From contig CAZMOM010000002.1 in NCBI GenBank assembly GCA_964568075.1, positions 62,001 to 126,000 of the forward strand: 64,000 bases of DNA, given 5' to 3'. The translations under genes and the position numbers were made by a program. The notes beneath the pieces were generated by a model that worked only from the letters and a program-made list of their open reading frames with translations, made no database searches and was not told the origin of the DNA. Position 1 is the stretch's first letter. Every line of letters begins with the position of its first letter. Below are positions 41,782-50,974 of this stretch, piece after piece. The DNA comes from MnTg04 sp964568075 (GTDB lineage: Bacteria; Pseudomonadota; Gammaproteobacteria; Steroidobacterales; MnTg04).

Positions 41782-42741
41782 ATGAATCGACAGGCGGCGA
41801 CAATTGAAAACGAAAGCCAGGTAACGGAACAGCAGCAGCCGGTGACCGCGATTCTCGATCAACTCAACGAAATCATACTCGGCAAAGACCACCAGCTTCG
41901 GCTGGCGCTTACCTGTCTGCTCGCACGAGGCCACCTGCTGATCGAAGACCTGCCTGGCGTTGGTAAAACCACATTGGCCCACGCGCTGGCGCGCACCCTC
42001 GGACTCAATTACAACCGGATTCAATTCACCAGCGATCTACTGCCAGCAGATGTTATCGGTGTTTCCGTGTACTTGCGTGACGACAACCGCTTCGAGTTTC
42101 ATCCCGGGCCGATTTTTTCTCAACTCGTGCTGGCCGACGAGGTCAATCGAGCGACCCCAAAAGCGCAAAGTGCCCTGCTGGAGGCGATGGAGGAAAACCA
42201 AGTTAGCGCCGATGGCGACAGTTATCCGCTGCCGGAACCGTTTTTTGTCATCGCGACACAGAACCCGGTCACCCAGATCGGCACCTATCCGTTACCTGAG
42301 TCACAACTGGATCGCTTCCTGATGCGGATCTCGCTGGGGTTCCCGAGTCAGGACATGGAGCGCCGCCTGATCGCCGGGCAGGATCGGCGCGAATTGTTGT
42401 CCTTACTCGAGCCCGCTTTGCCCGTTCCCCAGCTCAAGTCACTGCTGGATGCTGTGTCATCGATCCATGTTTCCGATGTGCTGCTCGATTATGTGCAAGC
42501 CCTGGTCGCATTCACCCGCGAATCGCCGGATTTCGTGCACGGTTTGTCCCCCCGCGCCGCCATCTCCATCGTCAGGTGCAGCCGTGCCTGGGCGATGATG
42601 CATGGCCACCCGGGGGTGTTGCCCGAGGATGTCCAGGCGATCATCCCGGCGGTCGCCAATCACCGGCTGAGGCTGCGCGACGAACTGAACGCCAGCACCA
42701 CACCAGGCGAACTGATGCTGGCGGCTGTTTCAGTGCCCTGA
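41782..42741 (+). CDS. MoxR family AAA ATPase
   Basis: The 319-residue chaperone-like ATPase has Walker A LPGVGKTTL (about 56-64), Walker B LVLADEVNRATPKAQSALLEAM, sensor segment FFVIATQNPVTQIGTYPLPESQLDRF, and a helical lid. Such proteins assist maturation of partners with VWA or DUF58 domains; the DUF58 and TgpA genes follow directly. The ATG at 41782 gives a normal N-terminus; the frame opens seven codons earlier at a TTG. It starts a three-gene operon. Confidence 0.93.
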   Translation: MNRQAATIENESQVTEQQQPVTAILDQLNEIILGKDHQLRLALTCLLARGHLLIEDLPGVGKTTLAHALARTLGLNYNRIQFTSDLLPADVIGVSVYLRDDNRFEFHPGPIFSQLVLADEVNRATPKAQSALLEAMEENQVSADGDSYPLPEPFFVIATQNPVTQIGTYPLPESQLDRFLMRISLGFPSQDMERRLIAGQDRRELLSLLEPALPVPQLKSLLDAVSSIHVSDVLLDYVQALVAFTRESPDFVHGLSPRAAISIVRCSRAWAMMHGHPGVLPEDVQAIIPAVANHRLRLRDELNASTTPGELMLAAVSVP

Positions 42742-42755
42742 GCGGTCGGGCGCCC

Positions 42756-43736
42756 ATGGCGGCAGGCATCGTAAATCTGGTCAAGGATCGCGCGTCGGCC
42801 TGGGCGCTGAAGCGCCAGGGGCGCGACCATTTACCGGTCAGGCTGGACAAACGGCGAGTTTATATCCTGCCAGGGAAAACCGGGTTTGTTTTTGCCTTCA
42901 TGCTGTTTGCCATGCTTTTGGCCAGCATGAACTACGGCAACAGCATGGGTTTTGCGCTGACCTTTCTGCTCGTCAGCCTGGGCCTGGTCGCCATGCACCA
43001 CTGCCACGGAAACCTGACCGGTACGGTGGTGCAGACCATTGGCGCGGAGCCGGTTTTTGCCGGCGAGGATGCTGTTTTTGAAATCCTGCTGCAGAATTCG
43101 GAGCACTCAGCCAGGTATGATCTGCGTGGCGAGTCCAGCGATTACCTGGGCAGCACAACCGATTTGGCAACAGACAAAAACGGCGTTGTCCGCCTGTCGA
43201 TCCCCACCCGAAAAAGGGGCCGTTTACGCCTGAATCGCTTTGCTATCAGCACGCGCTTCCCGCTCAACCTTTTCCGCAGCTGGAGCTGGATCCACCAGCC
43301 GGCGGATTGCCTGGTGTTTCCGAAACCGGCGGCAGCCACACCGTTGCCTGCCAGCCAGCCCGGTTCGCAGCATGATTCAGTTTCCAATGGGGAGGGCGCT
43401 GACGATTTTTCCGGTCTGCGAAGCTTTCGGCCGGGCGATTCGCCACGCCATATCGCCTGGAAAGCGCTGGCTCGGGAACAGGAGCTGCTGGTCAAACAAT
43501 TTACCGGTGGCGCGGCGCAACAACTGTGGCTGGGCATGGATCTGGCCGGTCCGGGCGACGCCGAGCAGAGGCTGTCACGACTTTGCCGCTGGATACTGGC
43601 GGCCAATACCGCCGGCTTGCTCTACGGGCTACGCCTGCCTGGCATGGAAATACCGCCGGCCAGTGGTGACGCGCACCGGCTACGCTGCCTGAGCGCGCTG
43701 GCCCTGTATCCGCCGTTCGACGAGAGCGAGTCATGA
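42756..43736 (+). CDS. DUF58 domain-containing membrane protein
   Basis: The ATG at 42756 follows the moxR-like stop by 14 bases; the longer open frame upstream overlaps that gene and is a shadow. The 326-residue protein has two N-terminal helices (about 40-80, FVFAFMLFAMLLASMNYGNS) and the DUF58 core GLRSFRPGDSPRHIAWKALAREQELLVKQF, then a VWA-like tail. With MoxR ATPase and TgpA it forms a common trio of uncertain role, possibly assembling envelope components. Confidence 0.9.
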   Translation: MAAGIVNLVKDRASAWALKRQGRDHLPVRLDKRRVYILPGKTGFVFAFMLFAMLLASMNYGNSMGFALTFLLVSLGLVAMHHCHGNLTGTVVQTIGAEPVFAGEDAVFEILLQNSEHSARYDLRGESSDYLGSTTDLATDKNGVVRLSIPTRKRGRLRLNRFAISTRFPLNLFRSWSWIHQPADCLVFPKPAAATPLPASQPGSQHDSVSNGEGADDFSGLRSFRPGDSPRHIAWKALAREQELLVKQFTGGAAQQLWLGMDLAGPGDAEQRLSRLCRWILAANTAGLLYGLRLPGMEIPPASGDAHRLRCLSALALYPPFDESES

Positions 43737-45697
43737 CCGCAAGCCGCGGACTTTGCGAGAAACGCATCAACTGGACGCTTTTTGGTATCGGCCTGGCGTT
43801 ATTGCCTCACCTGCCGCGATTGCCGATGTGGATCAGCGTGTTCCTGGTCACCGTAATTCTGTGGCGCTGGCAGGCCGAACGCCATGGCTGGTCTTTGCCA
43901 CCGCGAATACTGAGATTTCTGATCGCGGTTGCCGGTTTCGCCGGCGTCGTGCTGACCTACCACACCATCAATGGTCTTAACGCCGGCACCGCCCTGCTGG
44001 CAATTATGATGGGCATGAAACTGCTGGAGACCCGCGGCCAGAGGGACCAGATGCTGTTGTTGTTCATCGCCAACTTCCTGGTGCTGGCAGGCCTGCTGTT
44101 CGATCAGACCCCGTGGACCGGTGCTTACCTGTTGGTCAGCGTGTGGATGATCACTGCCGGTCTGCTGGCGGTCAGCAAAGCCGGCGATGTGCTGCCTCTG
44201 CAACAGACCCTGAGGCTTTCCGGACGAATGCTGCTCCACGCCGTACCGCTGATGCTGGTCATGTTCCTGTTTTTCCCGCGCATCAGCGGGCCTTTTTGGT
44301 CCATGCCGGTGCTGCGCGCTGGCGCATCATCCGGCCTGAGCGATGAGATGAGCCCGGGAGAGATATCTGACCTGTCTTTGTCGGCGGAAATCGCCTTCCG
44401 GGCTCAATTCGAAGGCGACCTGCCGGCACCCCGGGAACGTTACTGGCGTGGCCCGGTGCTCAGCGCATTCGACGGCATGCGCTGGAGCGTTGTTGTACCA
44501 TCCCCCCAGACCACGACCGATCTGATCGGCTTCAGCGGTAGCGAATACCGATATCGGGTTACACTGGAGCCCCATCAAAAGAACTGGATATTCGCGCTTG
44601 ACCTGCCGGCGAGCTGGGACCGGCGAGGCATCACGATGAACCGCGATCTGCAACTGATCAGCCGACGGCCGATCAGACGGCTGACCGCCTATAACGTGGT
44701 TTCGCAGACACGGTTCACCGCGGATGTGTCCATGCCGCAAAGGCTGGCCAGACGCAACCTGGCGATACCGGCCGACCGCAATCCCAAAACGCAGGCGCTG
44801 GCCCGGACAATGCTTGCCGAGGCTGGTAATGCCGATCTGTTTATTTCGCGGGTCCTGCAGATGTTCCGGGAGCAGGAGTTTTTTTATACCTTGCAGCCAC
44901 CGCGAACCGGTTTTCGGAACGGTGTCGACGACTTCCTGTTTGAGTCTCGTCAAGGGTTTTGCGGTCATTACGCTTCTGCCTTCACCTTGATGATGCGCGC
45001 TGCCGGCATCCCGGCGCGCGTGGTTACCGGCTACCAGGGCGGGGAATACAACCGGCTGGGTGACTACCTGGTCGTACGCCAGGCCGATGCCCATGCCTGG
45101 TCCGAGGTCTGGCTTCCCAGCCGGGGCTGGCAGCGGGTCGATCCCACCGCAGCCGTTGCGCCTGACCGGATTCTGCGGGGCTTCGCGGATACACTGCCCT
45201 TTGCCTTATCGGCCCAGGAGCGCTTTCTCCGGCTGCACCCGGCGCTGTTACAAATGCGGCAGGCCTGGGACGCAATGCATAACGCCTGGAATGAATGGAT
45301 ACTCGATTACGATCTTGACCGTCAGCATTCATTGCTGGAAAAACTGGGATTCCATAAACCGGATTGGAAAAGCCTGGCTATGGTTCTGGCTGCGGGACTG
45401 GTGCTGGCATTGTTTTTCCTTGGGTTGTCCACGGCCAGGGGATTTCGGCGCCGGAAAACACACCCCGCCGACAAATCCTGGCAGCTTTTCTGCCATCGGC
45501 TCGCGGGCAAGGACCTGGCGAGAAAAAGCGACGAAGGCCCGTTGAATTTCTCCAGGCGGGTGATCGAGTCGCGTCCCGATCTGAGCGCTGTGGTCACCGA
45601 AATCGCCGATACTTATATCGCGATTCGTTACTATCCAAATCCCGGCAGCGACCGGCTCAGGCTGTTAAAAGATCGGGTGGCCGGGTTTCGGCCCTGA
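43733..45697 (+). CDS. TgpA-type transglutaminase-like membrane protein
   Basis: The 654-residue protein has about six N-terminal helices (DUF3488, about 15-190), a periplasmic linker, and a transglutaminase-like domain (about 350-480) with Cys near 409 (QGFCGHYASAF), His near 454 (QADAHAWSEVW) and Asp near 470 (VDPTAAVAP). All three catalytic residues are present. One more helix (about 545-565) and a DUF4129-like cytoplasmic tail follow. Pseudomonas TgpA is essential and linked to cell wall function. The ATG overlaps the DUF58 gene stop by 4 bases. Confidence 0.92.
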   Translation: MTASRGLCEKRINWTLFGIGLALLPHLPRLPMWISVFLVTVILWRWQAERHGWSLPPRILRFLIAVAGFAGVVLTYHTINGLNAGTALLAIMMGMKLLETRGQRDQMLLLFIANFLVLAGLLFDQTPWTGAYLLVSVWMITAGLLAVSKAGDVLPLQQTLRLSGRMLLHAVPLMLVMFLFFPRISGPFWSMPVLRAGASSGLSDEMSPGEISDLSLSAEIAFRAQFEGDLPAPRERYWRGPVLSAFDGMRWSVVVPSPQTTTDLIGFSGSEYRYRVTLEPHQKNWIFALDLPASWDRRGITMNRDLQLISRRPIRRLTAYNVVSQTRFTADVSMPQRLARRNLAIPADRNPKTQALARTMLAEAGNADLFISRVLQMFREQEFFYTLQPPRTGFRNGVDDFLFESRQGFCGHYASAFTLMMRAAGIPARVVTGYQGGEYNRLGDYLVVRQADAHAWSEVWLPSRGWQRVDPTAAVAPDRILRGFADTLPFALSAQERFLRLHPALLQMRQAWDAMHNAWNEWILDYDLDRQHSLLEKLGFHKPDWKSLAMVLAAGLVLALFFLGLSTARGFRRRKTHPADKSWQLFCHRLAGKDLARKSDEGPLNFSRRVIESRPDLSAVVTEIADTYIAIRYYPNPGSDRLRLLKDRVAGFRP

Positions 45698-45708
45698 AGA
45701 GGCAAAGG

Positions 45709-47016
45709 CTATATATCCCCTTTCAGGGCATTGGCTTCTCGGTGACCTTTTTCGGTATCGACCATCAACAGCAGGACACCACCAAGAAAGAACAGTGGCG
45801 CGATCGATAGTATCGCCTGACGTGGGTCCTTTGTGTAAAAGGCAACGCCAGCGATCAGGAACGGTCCCAGCACGGCCGCAAATTTGCCGAGCATGTTGTA
45901 GAAACCAAAAAACTCAGCGGTCTTGTCGGCAGGAATGATCCCAGCGTACAAAGCGCGGCTCAAAGATTGTACTCCGCCTTGCACCAGGCCGATGGCGATC
46001 GCCAGGACAAAAAATTCGTTGATGGTTGACAGCGATATGCCCGCCCACAGGGTAACCGCCAGGTAGACCAGCAGACCGATAACGATGCCTTTCTTGTTGC
46101 CTATCCGGCTGCCCAGCCAGCCAAATGCAAGCGTGGACGGAAACGCCACAAACTGGGTCAGCAACAACGCTTTCATCAGATCACCCGGCTTCATGTTCAG
46201 GTTAATGCCAAAATCGACGGCCATTTTGATGATCGTACTGACACCATCGATGTACAGCCAATAAGCCACAAGAAACAACATCAGGGTTTTCATATTGCGG
46301 ATCTTTTTTAGCGTACGGCCAAGTTGGGTCAATCCTGCCGATACGGCCCGCCAGTCGCTTTGCCTGTCCACGGTTGGCGTTTCGCGTACCCAGAGCATCG
46401 CCGGCACACTAAATCCGGCCCACCATATCGCAACCAGGACAAAAGACACGCGAACCGCCTGCACGGAATCCGCCAGGCCGAACCATTTCGGATGCAAGGT
46501 CATCAATACGTTGATGAGAAACAGCAGCCCACCACCCAGATAGCCAAGCGCGAAACCAAAACCGGAGACTATGGAGAAGTTTTCTTCGCTACTGACATCG
46601 ATCAAAAGCGAATCATAGAAAACNNNNNNNNNNAAAACATTACTGGCAGCGAAACCCAGGGTAGCGATGGCATATAGAATTGCCGCGTATTGCCATTGCC
46701 CCTGCCCGACAAAAAACAGCGAACTCGTCATGACGATACCGAGCGCCGCAAAAGTAAACAGAAATCGGATACGGCTGCCGCCGCGGTCGGCGATCGCCCC
46801 CAGCAGCGGCGCCAGAAAGGCGACGATCAGGCTCGCTGTTCCGTTCGCGATACCCAGGCGAAACGTCGTGACACTACCTTCGATTCCGATGCTCCAGTAC
46901 TGGCTGAAAAAGACCGGAAAAAATCCGGCCATGACGGTCGTCGAATAGGCGGAGTTCGCCCAGTCATAGAAGGCCCACCCAAGTACCGGCCGGTCTTTGA
47001 AAACGCGAATGTTCAC
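45709..47016 (-). CDS. MFS permease, UMF1 (Atg22-like) family; contains an assembly gap
   Basis: The N-terminus has the UMF1 signature FYDWANSAYSTTVMAGFFP, and VFYDSLLIDVSSEENFS, GFALGYLGGGLLFLIN and GLVQGGVQSLSRALYAGIIP follow, with 11-12 hydrophobic segments. It is an inner-membrane transporter; relatives in bacteria have unknown substrates. A run of ten Ns interrupts codons about 128-131. Both flanks carry AAAAC, and joining them by that 5-base overlap gives the expected ASNVFYDSLL in frame, so the true protein is probably about 430 residues. It converges with the TgpA gene. Confidence 0.88.
   Translation of the reverse strand: MNIRVFKDRPVLGWAFYDWANSAYSTTVMAGFFPVFFSQYWSIGIEGSVTTFRLGIANGTASLIVAFLAPLLGAIADRGGSRIRFLFTFAALGIVMTSSLFFVGQGQWQYAAILYAIATLGFAASNVXXXXVFYDSLLIDVSSEENFSIVSGFGFALGYLGGGLLFLINVLMTLHPKWFGLADSVQAVRVSFVLVAIWWAGFSVPAMLWVRETPTVDRQSDWRAVSAGLTQLGRTLKKIRNMKTLMLFLVAYWLYIDGVSTIIKMAVDFGINLNMKPGDLMKALLLTQFVAFPSTLAFGWLGSRIGNKKGIVIGLLVYLAVTLWAGISLSTINEFFVLAIAIGLVQGGVQSLSRALYAGIIPADKTAEFFGFYNMLGKFAAVLGPFLIAGVAFYTKDPRQAILSIAPLFFLGGVLLLMVDTEKGHREANALKGDI
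46624..46633. other. Scaffold gap of ten Ns
   Basis: Ten consecutive Ns lie inside the MFS permease gene. The flanks end and begin with the same five bases (AAAAC), and collapsing them removes 15 bases in frame. The gap is therefore probably artificial, with the contigs abutting or overlapping. Confidence 0.95.
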
Positions 47017-47100
47017 GAGGAATTGCTGCTCGGCATGGCGGCGACTATAGCCTGAGGCTCACGTACAGGCCATTCGGGAATGGTTGATATACGGTTCGGA

Positions 47101-48699
47101 TCAAGATTCTTTTCTGCTCTGGTGCTCCCGGGTCGCGTTAAAAATCAGCTCCGGCCAGCGTTCCTGGGTCAGCGACAGATTGACCTTGCTGGGCGCGACA
47201 TACACCAGCTCCCCGGCATGATCGAGCGCCAGGTGATCGCCTGCTTTGCGCAAGAATCGATCCAGGTCCTTTTCATCGTCCGCGCTCACCCAGCGGACCG
47301 TGGCCACTTTAACCTCGTCAAACTGGCATTCGACTCCGTATTCCTCGCGCAGGCGGAAAGCGACCACGTCGAACTGCAACTGACCGACTGCGCCCAGGAT
47401 CAGGTCGTTGTTTCGAAATGGCCTGAACAACTGGGTCGCGCCTTCCTCGCACAATTGGTCCAGACCCTTCTGCAACGCTTTCATCCTGAGCGGATCGCGA
47501 AGCACCGCACGGCGGAACAACTCCGGGGCGAAACTCGGGATACCCGTGAATTCCAGCGACTCCCCTTCGCTGAAACTGTCACCGATATTTATCGTGCCAT
47601 GATTGTGCAGGCCGATAATGTCGCCGGCGCATGCCATTGTGGCGTGTTTTCGATCTGCGGCCAAGAAAGTCAGCGCGTCCGGAATTTTCACACTTTTCCC
47701 GGTGCGTACCTGGTGAACCTTCATACCGGGCCGGAAAATCCCGGAACAAATTCTCAGGAACGCAATCCGGTCACGATGCGCCGGATCCATGTTGGCCTGG
47801 ATCTTGAAAACAAATCCGCTGAACTGGTCTTCGCCGGGTTCGACCATTCGCTCAACCGCCGCACGTGCCTGTGGCGCGGGCGCAAATTCGACAAAGTTTT
47901 GCAGCAATTCGCGTACGCCAAAACTGTTTAGCGCCGAGCCAAAGAAAACCGGCGTCTGGCGGCCCGCCAGGTATTCCTGTGCGGAAAACTCGTCGCTGGC
48001 GCCGCGAACCAGTTCAATTTCATCACGAAACTCGCTGGCCATGTCTCCGAGCAGCTGACCCGCTTCGGCGCTGTCCAGGCCCTCGATAATCCGGGTATCC
48101 CCTACTTTTTGACGGTCGGCGGCCTGGTAAAGATACAGGCGATCCTGTACCAGGTGATAAATGCCCTTCAGCCGCCCGCCCATGCCAATCGGCCAGGTCA
48201 CGGGCGCGCAATTGATGCTGAGTACATCTTCTATTTCGTCGATCAGCTCTACCGGTTCGCGTCCTTCACGATCCAGCTTGTTGATAAAAGTCATGATCGG
48301 CGTATCGCGCAAGCGGCAGACCTCCATCAACTTGATGGTTCGCTGTTCAACACCCTTGGCACAGTCGATGACCATCAGCGCCGAATCAACCGCGGTCAGC
48401 GTACGATAGGTGTCCTCGGAGAAATCTTCATGCCCGGGCGTATCGAGCAAATTGATGATGTAGCTGTCATAGGGGAACTGCATTACCGAGGAAGTGACGG
48501 AGATGCCCCGTTGCTGCTCGAGCGCCATCCAGTCTGATGTCGCATGACGGCCGGCTTTTCTACCTTTGACCGTTCCCGCCAGCTGGATTGCGCCGCCAAA
48601 CAGCAACAATTTTTCGGTAAGCGTCGTTTTCCCGGCGTCCGGATGGGAGATTATCGCGAAGGTCCGCCGCCGATCTATTTCACTGGCCTGAGTTTGCAT
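47101..48699 (-). CDS. prfC: Peptide chain release factor 3
   Basis: RF3 is the GTPase that recycles RF1 and RF2 after peptide release. The 532-residue product has the P-loop HPDAGKTT (19-26), the effector region RGISVTSSVMQF, DTPGHEDFSEDTYRTL, and NKLD for guanine, then EF-G-like domains II and III. The closing segment VRWVSADDEKDLDRF is typical of RF3. The length and motifs are normal. It stands alone, with rimI 28 bases upstream in the same direction. Confidence 0.96.
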   Translation of the reverse strand: MQTQASEIDRRRTFAIISHPDAGKTTLTEKLLLFGGAIQLAGTVKGRKAGRHATSDWMALEQQRGISVTSSVMQFPYDSYIINLLDTPGHEDFSEDTYRTLTAVDSALMVIDCAKGVEQRTIKLMEVCRLRDTPIMTFINKLDREGREPVELIDEIEDVLSINCAPVTWPIGMGGRLKGIYHLVQDRLYLYQAADRQKVGDTRIIEGLDSAEAGQLLGDMASEFRDEIELVRGASDEFSAQEYLAGRQTPVFFGSALNSFGVRELLQNFVEFAPAPQARAAVERMVEPGEDQFSGFVFKIQANMDPAHRDRIAFLRICSGIFRPGMKVHQVRTGKSVKIPDALTFLAADRKHATMACAGDIIGLHNHGTINIGDSFSEGESLEFTGIPSFAPELFRRAVLRDPLRMKALQKGLDQLCEEGATQLFRPFRNNDLILGAVGQLQFDVVAFRLREEYGVECQFDEVKVATVRWVSADDEKDLDRFLRKAGDHLALDHAGELVYVAPSKVNLSLTQERWPELIFNATREHQSRKES

Positions 48700-48727
48700 A
48701 AAGCAGGTCCATAAAAAGGCGCGGATT

Positions 48728-49237
48728 CTACACCAGTAGAGAAGCCGGGTCAGGCTTTGTAGCGTCCTCTGAGTCTTTATTCAGATCCAGCGCATAGACC
48801 AGCGCGTCTTCTCGGCCGTCCAACGACCGGTAATAGCCGCGTCTCACGCCGACGGGTTCGAACCCCTCTGACTCATATAGCGCTATCGCTGCCTTGTTAC
48901 CGGGCCGCACTTCCAGAAATACACTGCTTAAGGACTGATCCCGCGAGTAGGCGAGTACATTTTCAAGCAGGAAGCGCCCGAGCCCCTGCCGTCTGAGTTT
49001 TTTATCCACGGTCAAATTGAGGACATGCGTTTCGCCGGCACCTGTCGATAAAATCGAATAGGCCACGGTGCGACCCTGCAAAACCAGAACCTGGCACAGA
49101 TAACCGACGGCAAGACAATCTAAAAAAATTCCGGCCGACCACGGGAAATCATATGAGGCGTTTTCGATCTGGGTAACGCACCCGATATCGGTGGACCGCA
49201 GCGATCTGATTTCGACCGGCTTTTCTGCCACAGCCAT
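48728..49237 (-). CDS. rimI: Ribosomal protein S18 alanine N-acetyltransferase
   Basis: RimI acetylates the N-terminal alanine of S18. The 169-residue GNAT fold has the acetyl-CoA motif LRRQGLGRFLLENVL, NLTVDKK before it, and FLEVRPGNKAAIALYESEGFEPVGVRRGYYR after it, the classic RimI pattern. The N-terminal region IGCVTQIENASYDFPWS also fits. It lies 6 bases after the uracil-DNA glycosylase gene, so the two are probably one operon. Confidence 0.93.
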   Translation of the reverse strand: MAVAEKPVEIRSLRSTDIGCVTQIENASYDFPWSAGIFLDCLAVGYLCQVLVLQGRTVAYSILSTGAGETHVLNLTVDKKLRRQGLGRFLLENVLAYSRDQSLSSVFLEVRPGNKAAIALYESEGFEPVGVRRGYYRSLDGREDALVYALDLNKDSEDATKPDPASLLV

Positions 49238-49243
49238 CGACGA

Positions 49244-50053
49244 TCAGACCCCGGTTTCCTGCGCGAGCGTCGATTTCGTCAACAATAAATCATCCCACAC
49301 CTTGGCTTTTTGACTGGGACTTCGCAACAAGTAGGCCGGATGATAGGTCACGATCATCGGTATCCGATCCTGGTAGCGATAAACTTTCCCGCGCAACTTG
49401 CCTAGCGGAGCATCGGAATCCAGCATTCGGTGAGCGGCCACTTTGCCCACCAGCAGAATGATTTTTGGTTCAATAAGAGCGATCTGGCGTTTCAGGAACG
49501 GAAAACACTGGTCAGATTCCGCGTTGTTCGGGTTGCGATTGGACGGCGGCCTGCATTTCAAAGTATTGGCGATATAAACTTGCTCGCGGGTCAGACCCAC
49601 CGCCAGCAACATCGCGTTTAGCAACTGGCCGGCCCGACCGACGAACGGCTCACCGACACGATCCTCTTCCGCACCTGGTGCCTCCCCGATGATCAGCCAG
49701 TCCGCCCGCGGATCGCCGGTCCCCGGGACCACCTGGGACCTGCCCTGGTGCAACGGGCAGCGAGTACAAGCCGTCATCCGGCTGAGCAACTCATCCCAGT
49801 CCAAGTTTTCGGTGTCATTGTCGGATTGGGGCGACCTTGCGCTGCCTGGCTCTGCTGCTTCATTCGTAGCCACGACAACCGCAACAGCCGAGCGCGACAC
49901 CGTCTCCTGTTCGCGAATCGCCGGTCCATCCGCCAGGTTCACCTGGAATCGGTCTGTTTCGAGGGGATCAATCGCCATAACGGCATCTCGTTTTCGCCAT
50001 AGGGTCAAACCCATCGCGTGCAGGCAGGCTCGCTTTCGTTCGTTCAGGTTCAC
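49244..50053 (-). CDS. Family 4 uracil-DNA glycosylase
   Basis: This enzyme class removes uracil from DNA and carries a 4Fe-4S cluster. The 269-residue protein has motif A GEAPG (123-127), motif B HPAYLLR (238-244) and four Cys in the expected spacing (C96, C99, C167, C183). Residues 1-85 are an N-terminal extension with no recognised fold, common in this group. Some members are annotated as phage-type DNA polymerase related. It is 6 bases after pssA and upstream of rimI. Confidence 0.9.
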   Translation of the reverse strand: MNLNERKRACLHAMGLTLWRKRDAVMAIDPLETDRFQVNLADGPAIREQETVSRSAVAVVVATNEAAEPGSARSPQSDNDTENLDWDELLSRMTACTRCPLHQGRSQVVPGTGDPRADWLIIGEAPGAEEDRVGEPFVGRAGQLLNAMLLAVGLTREQVYIANTLKCRPPSNRNPNNAESDQCFPFLKRQIALIEPKIILLVGKVAAHRMLDSDAPLGKLRGKVYRYQDRIPMIVTYHPAYLLRSPSQKAKVWDDLLLTKSTLAQETGV

Positions 50054-50059
50054 CTTTTT

Positions 50060-50839
50060 TCAGACACTTTGCTGTCGTCGCTGACGCCGCCTGGCGATTA
50101 TTCGCCACGTGGCTAGGAATGGCCCCGACGCAGCGTAAATCAGCGACATCGCCAACAGGACAACCGGGGGATCGAGCGATATCAGCATAAAAACCAGCGG
50201 CACCAGGATGATATAGGCGAATGGCACCCGCCCGCCGAGGTTGAGATCCTTGAAACTGTAGTAACTGAAGTTGCTGACCATCAGCAGCCCCGCCGCCGCG
50301 GTAACGCTGAATCCAAGCGCCAGAACGCTGATACCTTCAAGTTCCAGCTCGACGCCGAGCCAGATCATGCTGGCTACCGCTGCTGCTGCGGCCGGGCTCG
50401 GCAGCCCCTGAAAATATCGCTTGCCGGTCGGCAACTCCCGCGTATTAAATCGCGCCAGACGCAGGGCACATGACACGGCGTACATGAACGCAACGAGCCA
50501 GCCAAGCCGACCCCAGATCACCCCATATTCCGCGATTCGCTCCACTCCCCACTGATACACAACCAGCGCCGGCGCCAGACCGAAGCAAATCATGTCAGAC
50601 AGACTGTCGTATTCCTTGCCAAAGTCACTTTCGGTACTGGTCATGCGTGCGACCCGGCCGTCTAGCCCGTCCATCAGCATCGCGACAAACAGGGCGATCG
50701 CAGCGCGCCGAAAATTGCCGTCGATGGCAGCGACGATCGCGTAAAACCCGGCAAACATGGCCGCCGTGGTCAGAATATTCGGCAGCAGTAGGATGCCTTT
50801 GCGCAACCTCTCTTTTCGATTGGATTTTGATTTTTTCAT
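50060..50839 (-). CDS. pssA: CDP-diacylglycerol--serine O-phosphatidyltransferase
   Basis: PssA makes phosphatidylserine, the precursor of phosphatidylethanolamine. This membrane-integral type has the CDP-alcohol motif DGLDGRVARMTSTESDFGKE then YDSLSD, and about seven helices. The ATG at 50839 yields the usual start MKKSKSNRKERLRKG followed by LLPNILTTAAMFAGFYAI; the frame opens 30 codons earlier, where an alternative Met at 50899 exists. ilvC lies upstream, a frequent pairing in gammaproteobacteria. Confidence 0.92.
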   Translation of the reverse strand: MKKSKSNRKERLRKGILLLPNILTTAAMFAGFYAIVAAIDGNFRRAAIALFVAMLMDGLDGRVARMTSTESDFGKEYDSLSDMICFGLAPALVVYQWGVERIAEYGVIWGRLGWLVAFMYAVSCALRLARFNTRELPTGKRYFQGLPSPAAAAAVASMIWLGVELELEGISVLALGFSVTAAAGLLMVSNFSYYSFKDLNLGGRVPFAYIILVPLVFMLISLDPPVVLLAMSLIYAASGPFLATWRIIARRRQRRQQSV

Positions 50840-50974
50840 GTTTCCAGCGGCCGATGAACCGATAATCCTGTCAAGAAAAGCTGCGTCTTTGAGTTTCATG
50901 ACAACGCAGGCTCCGCGACAGTGCAACATTGTACATCGTCGGTGATACCGGTTTTCAGCCTGCCTGGCAGAATT

